Shown: in pieces, positions 47,441-58,992 of the stretch
Layout of the letters: every line of letters starts with the position of its first letter
How positions within the stretch are numbered: position 1 is the stretch's first letter
Assembly (NCBI GenBank): GCA_039566865.1
Contig: CM076954.1
Location: 13,416,001 to 13,480,000 of the forward strand
Direction of reading: 5' to 3'
Source: Aurelia coerulea
Taxonomy: Eukaryota; Cnidaria; Scyphozoa; Semaeostomeae; Ulmaridae
Length of the DNA stretch: 64,000 nucleotides
The notes under the pieces: model-generated
The model's input: the letters and a program-made list of their open reading frames with translations, nothing else
Databases searched by the model: none
Told to the model about the DNA's origin: nothing
Translations under genes and position numbers: made by a program

Positions 47441-49571
47441 AAACTGATTCGAAGAGGCGTACCAATCAAATCGCAGAGTAACTCTCCAATAACAAGACAG
47501 TTGTATTAAATCTCTAAAATCATCACTTCATCAGAGACAGCGCTCCTACTCTTACAAGATCTCGTTAACTCTGCCTCTACAATTAATAAACTCATGTGAT
47601 ACAATGCTCAATACAATAGCAAATTCTGGCCAATCATATTTAAGAATAACAGGATACAATGTAATACGCAATACATGTTAATGTCCAGATACCTTTCCTG
47701 TGTGAAATCTTAACTGTCTTCTCTAAATCTACAGTGGAGCACATTAATCAACATAATGACAAATTACTTGTGAGTACATAGGTTCCGCAACTCTAATTGC
47801 TGCTTAGCGCATGCGCGTAGCAGAATTTAGACGGGTTGATTGGAATTCCTGTGTCGATGAGTGTGTTTTTTGTATGTTTGTATGGATGCAAAAACCAAAC
47901 AAGCATCGTGCTCGCCGACTGAAATGCTGCCCACGCAACCAAACAAGCATCGTGCTCGCCGACTGAAATGCTTCTCACCCACCGCTTTGATTTTGGATGC
48001 AAGGAGTTGACTCACGTTCATTGCGAGAAGAAGAAGGGAATTTTCACGGACGTATCAAATCATTTTTTACATCTCATTTCACAGTGAATAAGAGAAGATT
48101 TCTCTTTATGCTCTCTGTTGTGTTGAAAATTTGGTCTTCTGCAGCGGACAGGTTCCAGGAAGATGTCATCAACGAAGGCCTAGACTAGGCCTACCTAAGC
48201 ATTTCTTACACGTTCACAAATAAACAGCAATGACCTGCCCTTTGTGGCAACAAATTAAACGTATAAACCCATTGTGGTATTGCCACTTGTAGCAATAAAA
48301 GCCAATATATATCAGAAATTCCCACTGAGGCACCTGACAACAGTGACTTTCCCATTGTGGAAAGAAAAAGTGAATCACCCATTTGTGGTTATAAACAGTG
48401 AATTGCCCATTATTGTAATGATTCACCATTCATTCCCTTGCATACAGCACTTAAAGATTTTCACAGATAACAACCATGCAATTTTCATATTAGATGGGTA
48501 CATGGTATCTATTTTTCACAATACAAACTCAGGGTTTTATGTAATCTTTTAGTAGAGTATTGTTGCACTTTAGAACAGTAGTTTTCTTTTTGCTTAAAAC
48601 TGCAAACATCTAGAGCATAAATGTTCCATGAATTTTTTTAGAACAGAAGAGATAATTTCCCATTGCATAGAAAATCACAAGAGAGGATTGCAAAAGAAAG
48701 GTAATTGAAAGGATCTTTCAACCATGATTCTTTGCACCTGAAAGAATTTTGATTGGCTTCTTGATTAATTTTTCCCCTCCTTTAGCACAGATTTTTCTTG
48801 TCAGTTTATTTCTGTTATCTACTCAGTTGGAATATATGTACTTAAATCGGCCTTTCCAGCCACCATACCTTGCATGTGCCATCTTTTTATTGGTGGTCAT
48901 TTTCGTGGACTGTAAAAATAGCAAGAACGAAAAGACCACACAATGGTGTGTTCACAAACCATGCTCCTTGCAAAGGCCCCTTTAATGTTGCCATATGACC
49001 ATGCACATATACATCTCATAAACAAAAGCTTAATATCTCATGTATTTTGTTGCAGAAGTGAAAGATAACGTTATTAATTTGTGACAGCCCATGTGAACAC
49101 AGCATTGGATCACATTCTGCATATCAGCTCTTCATATTCCTGTAACAGTTTGCACAGCATTGGATCAGTATTGACATTCAAAGACCAACGCAGCATAGGA
49201 AAGTTATCTTACAAATTAGTTTCTGGATGCACATTCTTACAAAAACCAAAAAGTATTGGATCAGCATTGCTTCTGTGACCATTCTTCACACCTTGTGACC
49301 TTTTAACTTTGATACAAACTGTCACCAGATGAACTTTTGAAGAATTGTTGTGGTCAACTGTTGTACATCATATACCCTCAAGACTTGCTTTCATTTGAGG
49401 CAAAGTACAAAGCCTGTTATTTGACACAGAATTGAAAAGGGGAACACTTTGTGTGTTGAAATAGCAGTGTTGATCTATGGCCAAATGAGAAAGAAGACCA
49501 TACACTATTTGAGGTACCACCTAGGAGAAAGAAAACCTTGCAGTCCAAGAAAGTACAAAATGAACTGACAT
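47441..49571. other. No gene seen; short direct repeat
   Basis: A 44-bp tandem direct repeat (AACCAAACAAGCATCGTGCT...) occupies 47893-47975. At 48240-48430 several 'cccattgtgg'/'ccacttgtag' motifs recur loosely. Open frames here are short and match no family I know. Confidence 0.45.
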
Positions 49572-51249
49572 CACAGGGGGTCCAGGAATGTCAGTGAAGA
49601 CCACTGCAGTTTTGGTTTCTTGATTCCGCGGTTCTCGGTTCCTTCGTTCCTTGGTTCGTCATGAAAATAACAGCTGCGTAATTTTATACCGATTACATCA
49701 TCCTTTTGTGTGCGGTCAGCCAGCTATTGTTTCATTTGTCGTGAGAGAGCTCTTCTCTCATTGGCTGCCGCTTTAATTCGCGGGTTTTTCAAATCCTGCG
49801 CCTCGTAACGGTAACTTGTAACGGTAAGAAAGAGAAAGAAAAGAGGAAAGGGATGAAACTTCACCAGATCGCTGAAACAGGGTCAGGTGTACGCTACTGC
49901 CACAGGGGATTCCCTCTGGAAGCATGAAGGAAAACCTAAGGTCGAAGTTATGGTGAGTCCCCTCATGAAGCTTGTTAGTCAGAGATCTTTCAATCTGTCT
50001 TCGCTTTGAGGGAATGAATGAAAGCAAATTAGCAATTTTCTATATGAAAAGTAATTGCAAGCAGAATGATCATTTTACGTCTGATAATGGAAGAACACCG
50101 TGGTCAATTTTACTTTACTATATACTCTTAGTGCAGCCGTGGATCGTTGGGATCTTCTCTTGACTGTCTCGATGTTTTATTTGGGAGAGTAGGATATCAT
50201 ATCACGTTTATGTTTAAGTCGGGCAAAATTTTCTTAAATAATGGATTTTTTATCGGGCAGCCCCCCAAATTCTATCTCCCCCTACGCCGATGAAATTTGC
50301 CAAAATTTATTCCTGGAATTTATAGCTCAAAATTTCCTATAATGTTAAATTCTCAAAAATATATTCCCACGAAACATTAGTAATTAACAAATTTGCGAAA
50401 TTTTGCTAAATGTCAATTTAAAAAGGATCGAGAAATTAATTATGCACTACTTTCTTTCAGTATTCGGTCAGTTACCTTATCTTTAAGTGTACTCTCGCGA
50501 TAATTCCCGTTTTGACGGATTCATAAAGGTAAATTCCAAAATTGCTTCGCCCCTTCATTTTGGATATGCAGCCCCCCCCTAAAATCCTCTGTTCCTAATG
50601 AAGGCGATAATTTATTCAAATACACAAACTGAAGTGAAAGTAATCGCAGAAATGTAAATTCAAAGATTTTGTACAAGGCAACCACAAATCGTTGAACTCA
50701 CGCAGTTCTCGGCGTCTTGATTTTGCTTTCCACGGTTGAAGAGAGAGGTCATTTTGTGTACTTTATGAACAAAGAACGTGAGGTCAAAAACGTCAATCAA
50801 ACCAACTTAATCCGTGTCCTTTGAAGCCTGTGATGCAGTAGCATACACCTGACCTCGCTTCATTTGCTCGAAAAACCTAACGGAGAAAAATTTCTTCTTT
50901 TTCTCCACGTACGAAACGAATTTCGACAGGAACTTTGCAGATAGTGGTAAATACATCTATGGTCTGTGTAAAATCGTGCAGACTAAATCGAAAGCGCTTG
51001 TCTGACATCAGAAATTTATCGAAGTTCTAGGACCACTTCTGAAGCGGCTCGACGAAGTTTCATCCCTTCCCACTATACTATATTCTACTGTAACAATAGC
51101 TGGCTGACCGCACACAAGAATGATGTAATCGGTATCAAATTACACAGCTAATATTTTCACGACGAACCAAGGAACGAAGGAACCGAGAACCGCGGAATCA
51201 AGAAACCAAAACTACAGTGGTCTTCACTGACATTCCTGGACCCCCTGTG
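49572..51249. mobile_element. 1.7-kb inverted-repeat element, 7-bp duplication
   Basis: CACAGGGGGTCCAGGAATGT is mirrored by ACATTCCTGGACCCCCTGTG, with about 150 bp of paired ends. CTGACAT repeats on both sides (49565-49571, 51250-51256). No transposase inside. It is the longer relative of 51409-51851. Confidence 0.9.
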
Positions 51250-51408
51250 CTGACATTGATTAACTGAGTCTTGAAATTGCAATTGAAGACTTGAAGTGAG
51301 ATTAATATCGCATTGAGTTTTAATGATTATTATAGTCGTTTGATGCAGTCTTGACAGTTACAAACAGTTCTCATGGTTTTTTTAATTGTTTTACCTTAAA
51401 AAGCTTAA

Positions 51409-51851
51409 CACAGGGGGTCCAGGAATGTCAGTGAAGACCACTGTAGTTTTGGTTTCTTGATTCCGCGGTTCTCGGTTCCTTCGTTCCTTGGTTCGTAATG
51501 AAAATAACAGCTGTGTAATTTGATACCGATTACATCATCCTTGTGTGCGGTCAGCCAGCTATTGTTACAGTAGAATATAGCATAGTCCTCTTTTCTTTCT
51601 CTTTCTTACCGTTACAAGTTACCGTTACGAGGCGCAGGTTTGAAAAACCCGCGAATTCAAACGGCAGCCAATGAGAGAAGAGCTCTCACATGACAAATGA
51701 AACAATAGCTGGCTGACCGCACAAAAGGATGATGTAATCGGTATCAAATTACACAGCTGTTATTTTCACGACGAACCAAGGAACGAAGGAACCGAGGAAT
51801 CAAGAAACCAAAACTACAGTGGTCTTCACTGACATTCCTGGACCCCCTGTG
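51409..51851. mobile_element. Short derivative of the CACAGGGGG element
   Basis: It has the same 150-bp ends as 49572-51249, with a short centre that matches 49740-49860 of the long copy in inverted orientation. No clear target duplication. Confidence 0.9.
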
Positions 51852-52166
51852 CAATTCTCTCTATTGTTTATTATAAAGCACAGAATCGAGGCTGGATTTT
51901 CATTGCAATAAAAATTCATGAAACAGAAATAAAAAGTCATGAAACAATGGAATTCCATGCCAAGATTGTCTGTTGTACTAACCAATTGCTAACGTGACAT
52001 ATGTCCTTTAATAGCTGAAGGGATATTGCGTCTAAATAATTATGAACATGAAATAAAATTCACTTCCTTATTTCACACAATAATCCACATCAATGCTTTG
52101 GATTGCGACAGCTGAAACTAGATCAATGCATTGGTTCTTCAAAATAAAGTCGAGTAGGGTTCTTAT

Positions 52167-52544
52167 CCCGGGGGAGGGGTACTCTCATTGTAGCCTAATA
52201 GGGGGGTCCAGTCAGAGTTAAAGAGGGACAAAGAAAAAACTTTCAAAAATAACCTCAAGTGGTAGTATCTTCTTACAGAAGCCCCAAATGGTCGTTCATT
52301 GACCTAAACTTGGGTCATCTCGTAGCATCTAGTAATGAAAATTTTCTGTAGTTTTTCATAATTTTCTATTGTAAAAACTGATGGAACAAAGCAAGAAAAC
52401 GTCAAAAAGTAATTGATGATCATTGGTGCTGCAACGACCACATTGCCATGACGAGGAGCGAACTGAGCTGAAATCTTATAACTGACGTTCTGCGGTAAGA
52501 CCCTCAAACCGACTAGGCCATAATGGGAATCCCCCCCCCCCCTG
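52167..52544. mobile_element. Poly-G-ended MITE with 8-bp target duplication
   Basis: CCCGGGGGAGGGGTACTCTC is mirrored by a stretch ending in a C-run and CCTG. GTTCTTAT flanks it exactly (52159-52166, 52545-52552). Interior is a diverged copy of 30246-30694. Confidence 0.9.
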
Positions 52545-52670
52545 GTTCTTATATGCGGGTTTTTACTGAACTTACTTCTACGCTTTAACTTCAGGAAGAA
52601 ACTTCTACGCTCCTATAATTACACGAAACAAATCAGAGAAGAAAGCAAAAATGTATTCATACGCATTCCT

Positions 52671-52831
52671 TTATTTACATGCATCTTTGTCACCAAAAGA
52701 CTTGACGTTGATAATCCTGCTCTTTCGGCTTTCTAATCTTATTGCTATTCTTGTGAAGATGTAGTCAAAGAGCTCGATAAATGTGAGGAAACTTGCACCA
52801 AGAGAAGCGCCAAGCAATCCACCAAGCTCAC
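52671..52831 (-). CDS. Last exon of a DEG/ENaC (ASIC-like) channel
   Basis: A minus-strand exon follows a TTTATTCTTCAG acceptor and reads ELGGLLGASLGASFLTFIE then LFDYIF, the conserved second transmembrane segment of DEG/ENaC/ASIC sodium channels, including the GAS selectivity-filter motif. About 25 charged cytoplasmic residues follow before the stop; the stop TAA overlaps an AATAAA poly(A) signal. The rest of the gene (first TM, Cys-rich extracellular domain) must lie at higher coordinates on the minus strand, but no upstream exon was found before the nested transposons at 53.85-58.4 kb. It could be a long-intron gene or an isolated remnant. Confidence 0.75.
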
Positions 52832-53850
52832 CTGAAGAATAAATACAGTACAAGAATAAGGGCGGACAATGTAACAGTAGCTGGAGAACAGTGACAGATT
52901 TTGTAACACAATAGCATCAGCTGCTTTTGATTGACACCGCAATTCAAAGTGATTGCAGACAATGGAAACAGTAATTCAAACAAACAATGCCGCAAAAATT
53001 GCGCTGAAACCAGTAGGGCAAACTGTCGCCTTGTGCACGCGAACAACGGGTGTATTACTTTTCCGTAAAAGCGTACGAGATTTTTTAAACAATAGGATTT
53101 TTAGGGATTTTTTATGGATTTTCTTGAAAACAGAAGGATTTTTGCCACGGGTGAACGAGATTTTGGAGAGTGATACGCCCCTCGCACGCGAAAGGTGGTT
53201 GTCAAGAGAAGCCATGAATTTTTTCATATATTCCATTAAAAATTTACAATACATGCATGCTACGGATTACTCTACCTGCCAACTACTTTACAATACTACA
53301 AGGACGATACCACGAGGAGCCAAAGACTATGACCACCCCATGGCATTGTTTAAAAAAAGGTAAACTACATACAATTTACATAAATGCTACATACAATTAA
53401 AAAAGAAAACCGTTAAATACTGTACTGTAACCTGTCTAACATTAGATGTAAAGTTGGGGCTGTAATAACCCATAGGCCAAAAACTGTCACGAGAAAAACT
53501 CTTCTGTTCATTTTATTTAGATAGGATACCTGACATCTAATATGAGACAGAATTTATAAACAAAAAGAAAATTTACTTTAAGGAACTTGGTGGTTGCATG
53601 GCATGTGACTTAAGTTGATATAATTTCAATCAAACCGACCGGTCATGAGTTTATAGAGAAAGAAGATTGATAAATCTATAGATCCGCCGGCGGCTTTTGC
53701 ACATTTAACGATTTAATTCAGGAGCTGTGTAGTAATTGTTTTGTTTAAGCCCTAAATATGGAAGAATTGCAATGCCTTTTGGTCGACTTCTCAGTCTCAC
53801 TCAAATAAACTTTCTATTTGTGTTAGCTTATGAAATCAGGTGAAAGTGTA
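52832..53850. other. No gene seen; shared degenerate repeat
   Basis: 53050-53175 ('aaaagcgtacgagatttt...ggatttttgccacgggtgaacgag') resembles 18920-19060 in the HECT intron, so both are copies of an unclassified repeat. No ASIC exon was recognised here. Confidence 0.4.
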
Positions 53851-54163
53851 CCGGTTGAGCTAGAAAAGAGCTCCCACTTTTGTAATTCATAGCACCGAGA
53901 GTACCTGATGATGGATAAGAATTAATTAAATTCTGCTTCATAGATTGAAATAATTTTCTCGTGTTTTGATGAGCATTCGATGAGCATAGGTAAATTCGAC
54001 TGTAGAAAATTTCATGGCTACGAAATGTCTGAAAGAGGGCGCGTAACACTTGATCAAATAAGGAATCTCGCCACACAGAACTTAACAACAAGAAAGCATC
54101 ATCTTTCGTGGGTGAGAGATATATTATCTGCACAATCGTTGAAATGGGAAGCAAATCTTTCCA

Positions 54164-54639
54164 ATCTTTACAAAGGTCGGTGTAAAATTCTAGTGCAGTT
54201 TTCTTTGAATTGGATTGCTTGAAAGGAACTTATGGTACTTTGCTGTAAATCTGCCGTGGAATTTTTGTAATATCTTGATTTTTGTCAAAATGGCGGCAAT
54301 TTACTCGTTGTTGAAAAAATTCATGGAAAATTTTGAAAAAATCTAACTCATCGTAAATCCTAAAATAATAGAGGAAACATTACATAACCTTCAAGAAAAC
54401 CATAATTTATGAAGGTCTTGAATATGATGGCAAGCAGAAATATGTAGCTTTCCTAGTTTAGGATTTAGAAATTTGATGATGGACACAACCTCAAATCTAA
54501 TAAATGCCGCCATTTTGAAACTAATCGAGAAATCAATGAATTGCCACGGCAGATTTACAGCAAAAAACCATAAGTTCATTCCAACCAATTTATTTAAAAG
54601 AAAGCTGCAATAGAATTTTACACCGACCTTTTTAAAGAT
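54164..54639. mobile_element. Fold-back MITE inside the TA-type MITE
   Basis: ATCTTTACAAAGGTCGGTGT is mirrored by ACACCGACCTTTTTAAAGAT, with further pairing (GCTGTAAATCTGCCGTGG / CCACGGCAGATTTACAGC). Related to 15519-16039 and 1-72. Confidence 0.85.
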
Positions 54640-55264
54640 TTGAGCCCCATGTTGCAACGGGATTGAAAACTCATATTTGATAAGTATGTATTTGAACATC
54701 TATTTCTTAACTCACGAGGGAGGTGAATGCCCTTGTGTATCATTCTGCATGAGAAGATTCCTTATGATTTGATCAAAGGTTGTAGGCTTCTTTCCAGGTA
54801 TTTCTAAATCAAGAAAATTTTGAAGTCAAATTTACCAATATTTTCAGTGCTAACAAAAAGGAGAGAAAAGTTAACGGTTTTTCAGCTTTTTAGTACAACC
54901 CAAGGACCTGAATCATTCAAAACCCATAGAGTACCGTAAAAGCTCTATTAAGCCTCACCCCCTGGGGGGCTAATTTAACTTCAGACATTCCAAAGGGGAG
55001 GCTTAAAAGAAAGGGGGCTTATTAGAGAGGGGGGCTTATTCACTGAATCAAGTGACAAGGATATATATGATAGCTTTTTAGGGTCCGTTTACACGAGAAA
55101 GTCAAACCGGTCTGAAATGTCACACCGGTTTGAATATTGGCCAGACATCATTATTAACAATTTCTTTTTGCGTTGGCAAAAAAGTAAAAAATATATATAG
55201 CTAATAAGCTAATTAACGTGAACAAATAAGTCAAACCTTAGTTTATAAATATAATTTGCTACTA

Positions 55265-55999
55265 AGGCTTAATTTTAGTCGAGTCAAATTCAATCATCTT
55301 GATTAAATCCAAAACAAATCCATGATAAATCCATCGTCTGAATCCAAGTGTTAAACTTGACTCAAACTTGACTCAAGTTTAAGATGCTCTGTTAGATTAT
55401 GTGACACAAGTTTGACGTGGATTCATACGATGGATTTTTGTCGAGTCAAATCCAATTGATTTCGAGTCTGGTCCGTCGTTTGCCCTTGTCTCCAAACTTT
55501 GAGCATGCGTAGTAGCTGAAAAAAGTGCGAGCTTTTTGATTGCCTTTCTCTACGAAGCAAAAATGGCGACTTTTGTTGGTGTATTGAGATAGTCTTTCCT
55601 TCCAAGATGATATAAACAAACAAACAGCAAGACGGCATTTGGGACTGCGTCGGCATGCTCTTGGGAGGGGAATAGGCTCACTTTCTCTCAAACTCGTCAG
55701 TGATTCAGAAAGATAGCTCTTTGTACTGAAAATCGTGGTTTTCTTTCCCTATGTATTCTTTTAACGAGAGCCAATACTTTGTGTCTCTCCAATGGAGCAA
55801 TTTTGAAGAGACTGAACATTTACCAGGATACTTCATGTATGCTTCGCTTCCCTCGATCTTTCCCCTGTGACAGAATTTTTGAATTGAATCTAACACAAAT
55901 TTGACGCCTGAATCAAAGACGAACTTTGGTCGCGTCAATGTTGGACTCAATATCAATTGAATTTAACTCAACTAAAGTTCAACGTATGAATTAAGCCTA
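55265..55999. mobile_element. Innermost element with GGCTTAATT ends
   Basis: AGGCTTAATTTTAGTCGAGTCAAATTC is imperfectly mirrored by the stretch ending GAATTAAGCCT. Motifs like 'cttgactcaa' and 'tcgagtcaaatcc' recur inside. Boundaries are approximate. Confidence 0.6.
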
Positions 56000-56027
56000 A
56001 CCTACTAAAACCCTAAATCTCTTTTCC

Positions 56028-57740
56028 AGTAGCGTAGCCAGGGGGGGGGGCAAGGGGGGGCGGCTGCCCCCCAATCATCGCCAAAGGTGGTTTTCGTGAT
56101 TCGTCCAAATCCGTTGAAAAACTGAAGTTTGAAACGCAATTCCAAACATCTATCATAGTATGTCTCGTATAACATCTTACTACCGCTTGGCTTGTTATCA
56201 CGTCAAGGCATTGCAGCTTTCTTAGAATCAATGAGCCCGACTTAGGCACCCCTTTAACTGTGTATGTGTATTGCATCTATTTGGGAAAAAATATAAATCA
56301 AATTAAGTGCTTCTCAGAAATTTCTGCTCGCTTCGCTTGTACTTCTATGTGTATTTACACTTTTCGTCTTTGGCAACATGCTGCCACTTGTTTACGTCGG
56401 GTCTACTTCATCGCGATTTCTACACTCCCAGATGCATCTAGCATTTATTTATGCCTTCCTTAATTTTCATCGACAGTGCCCCTCTTTTCGAAAATGCCAT
56501 GAAAGTCAATGTGCGCTTCTCAAAAATTTCATCTAAAACCGAAGAGAAAATAGCTGGGTATAGGTTGGGAAAGAATTTTCCGATAAATTTCAAATCTTGG
56601 CACTGGCAAGTATGATATTGGGAGACGCATTCTAAGCCAAAGTAAAGGATCTTTTTTCAAAAACTTTCCTCGTGCTCTGATTCACACAATAACCGTCACA
56701 AAACGATCAAGGCTTCCTTGTCGCAAAAGGCAAGCATGGGCATGATATTGGGAGATGCATTCTAAGCCAAAGTAAAGGGTCTTTCTTCAAAAATTTCCTC
56801 GTGCTCTGATTCATAGGATAAATGCCCGATAAATGTTACAAAACGATCAAGGTTTCCTTGTCGCTGAAGGCAAGCATGATAATGGGAGATGAATTCTAAG
56901 CCACATTAAAGGGCGTGGCCACAAAAATTTTCCTGGGGGCTTCGCCCCCAGGCTCCCTCATTGTCATACCCCTACTTTATTCACCTGGCCACGCCGCTGC
57001 AATCGCTTTGTTTCTTATGCTCACTAAACGTCACCATTCAATTGCACGAGCATTTGTTGTTTTTCTAGCGTGTTGATAAGAGTTTTAAGACGACAGACGA
57101 ATAAAAATTGAAGTTGGCGAACGATGATTTTCCATCGATTTTGATTAGTTTCCATGTACATATGTACATAGTAGACTAGATGATTTTTTTCAATCGATGT
57201 AAAATAAAGATACAACAACAATGATATAAAACCTGCTTCGTGGGCCCAAACCCTTAGCATTCTTCGTGGGCCCTCGATGGGTCAATCAACCCTTCTGCTG
57301 ACAAGTGTTCCAATCAATCTGCCACGCATGACATGGGTATTCTGATGTTAGCAATAACATTAGAGTTTCTAAACTACAATATTTTGATTAGAATTCAAAT
57401 AAGACTAAAAGAAGAAGGGAAGCCGTCATTGATTGCTTTTTGAAATGGCATCGAAAGTTTAAATAAACCTATTTCATCTGCTTGTTTTGTTCAGGCCTAT
57501 TCTTGTTTTTGTCCTGGGAGTAGGCAACTCCAAGTACCTAAATTTTCATCTGCAACTTTAATGAACTTAGCCCTGTTATTCTTCGATTCTGGGTGACTTT
57601 GTCTAAAAGAGGGTGTTTCCGGCATTCTAAAGGGCGTGGCCCCCGAAAATTTTCCGGGGGCAAGCCCCCGGACCCCCATTTTTGCTCGCTTCGCTCGCAT
57701 CTTGCCCCCCCCCAAAGACAGGACCCTGGCTACGCCACTG
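56028..57740. mobile_element. hAT-type non-autonomous element, 8-bp duplication
   Basis: CAGTAGCGTAGCCAGGG and CCCTGGCTACGCCACTG are inverted ends. CTCTTTTC flanks both sides exactly (56020-56027, 57741-57748). Inside are the 'ggggcttcgcccccagg' palindromes and a reverse-complement block of the repeat found in 37636-40287. No transposase. Confidence 0.95.
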
Positions 57741-58388
57741 CTCTTTTCAGTTTATTTCTCGTTGCGTTCACATGAAGTTTCGCTCCGGTCTGAGACCTTT
57801 GTTGTTGTTCATTTATGTATTGATATGAACGCCAAGTAAAACAATACGCCATTGTGCAATGTGAACTTTGAACCCGAGGCACTGCATTTCACACCGATGA
57901 CATGGTGTTTTCAAACCGGGGTGAAATTTCATTTCAAACCGACCAGAACAGGCGGGCGAGTTGAGTTTCATCCCGGTTCGATTTAGAAGTCGCATTTTTC
58001 ATGTAAACACCATAAGGGCTCTGACCAGACATCGAGTTCAACTCAGATCGACCTAAAATTTCAAATCGGTTTGAGTTTCTCATGTAAACAGACCTTGGTT
58101 CTTTTTACCATATTTCGTGGATTGAACATTCAATTTTACGAGTCAAATACATATATTTGAACAAAGTTTCATCTCAAACCATATCAAAGTTAACATGCAA
58201 ACTTAATTCAATGAATCTTTGGTACCTCCTGGAATTTGATATAAATGGGGGGAGGGGTGGCTTAATAGAGAGGGGGCTTATTTGAAATATTGGCGGAGAG
58301 AGGAGGGCCTTATTAGAGAGGGGGGCTTTTACGGTACTCATGGTGCTGTGAATTTTCGAAAGGCGAAAGTTTTTTCTGGCTCATCTAG

Positions 58389-58992
58389 TTTTAGTTCTAA
58401 CAAACCAAATAGGAAAATGGCAATGTCTACGATGACAATGAGCAAATAATAAAAACATTAATAACACAAATTTGCCGCAGTCACTACAAAGGATTGTACT
58501 GCTCAAACAAACGCTTATGTAAGAGTTTCTATAATTTAAATACTGTATGTACTAAAATAAAAGAGCCGGCCTTGTTTAAAGAGAATCAACGGAGATAAAA
58601 GCCCCGCGCGGAAGGAGTCTGGGTATTCTATTATTAGCCTATTGTATTTGATGATTTCGAGACGTTCATGGATATGGTTTAGCCAGAGGAACAATAACGT
58701 GGGTAGGAGTTTTCTTTGTCCTATTTATAGATTGCCACTATTTAGTTCCGTTGATTCACTTTAAGGAAGCAAATGAACATAAGCGGAATTATCCATTTCT
58801 TAGAACTTCTAAAAAACTGCTGCATGACTCAAAACTGACCCACAAGTTTCACCTCTCCTTGTTGTGCAAAAATGAGGTCACGGCTCACAGTTGCAATTTT
58901 GTAGATGGTTTAAAGTTTCCAAAATGCATGTCAGTCATTCATTCCTTCGCCTCATGCTACAAAGGCAGCACTGAAAGAGCAGTCTGCAGTCA
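58389..58992. other. Upstream region of the cupin gene
   Basis: AT-rich, with no inverted repeat seen. An open stretch 58751-58996 overlaps the gene's start by ATGA in another frame; I read it as 5' UTR. CTGCAG at 58985-58990 could be a splice acceptor for a non-coding first exon. Confidence 0.4.

Larger units (their letters stand above)
55082..58094. mobile_element. Nested element with GGTCCGTTTACACGAGA ends
   Basis: GGTCCGTTTACACGAGAAA is mirrored by TCTCATGTAAACAGACC. 'AAACCGG(T)' motifs recur near both ends. It lies wholly inside 54934-58334. Confidence 0.7.
54934..58334. mobile_element. TA-flanked element with CCGTAAAAGC ends
   Basis: CCGTAAAAGCTCTATTAAG is mirrored by CTTATTAGAGAGGGGGGC plus TTTTACGG, with TA on both sides (54932-54933, 58335-58336). 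Subterminal 'gggggcttattagagagg' motifs recur at both ends. Tc1/mariner-like by its TA target; no transposase inside. Confidence 0.85.
53851..58388. mobile_element. TA-type MITE (GGTGAGCC family), split by a nest
   Basis: The left part (53851-54933) and the last 55 bases (58335-58388) together match the copies at 10424-11045 and 61337-61964. A fold-back element (54164-54639) and a 3.4-kb element (54934-58334) are inserted in it. Confidence 0.85.

Noticed and set aside
52953..53363. 136-codon open frame on the plus strand
   Set aside because: It overlaps a repeat also found at 18920-19060 and shows no family features.
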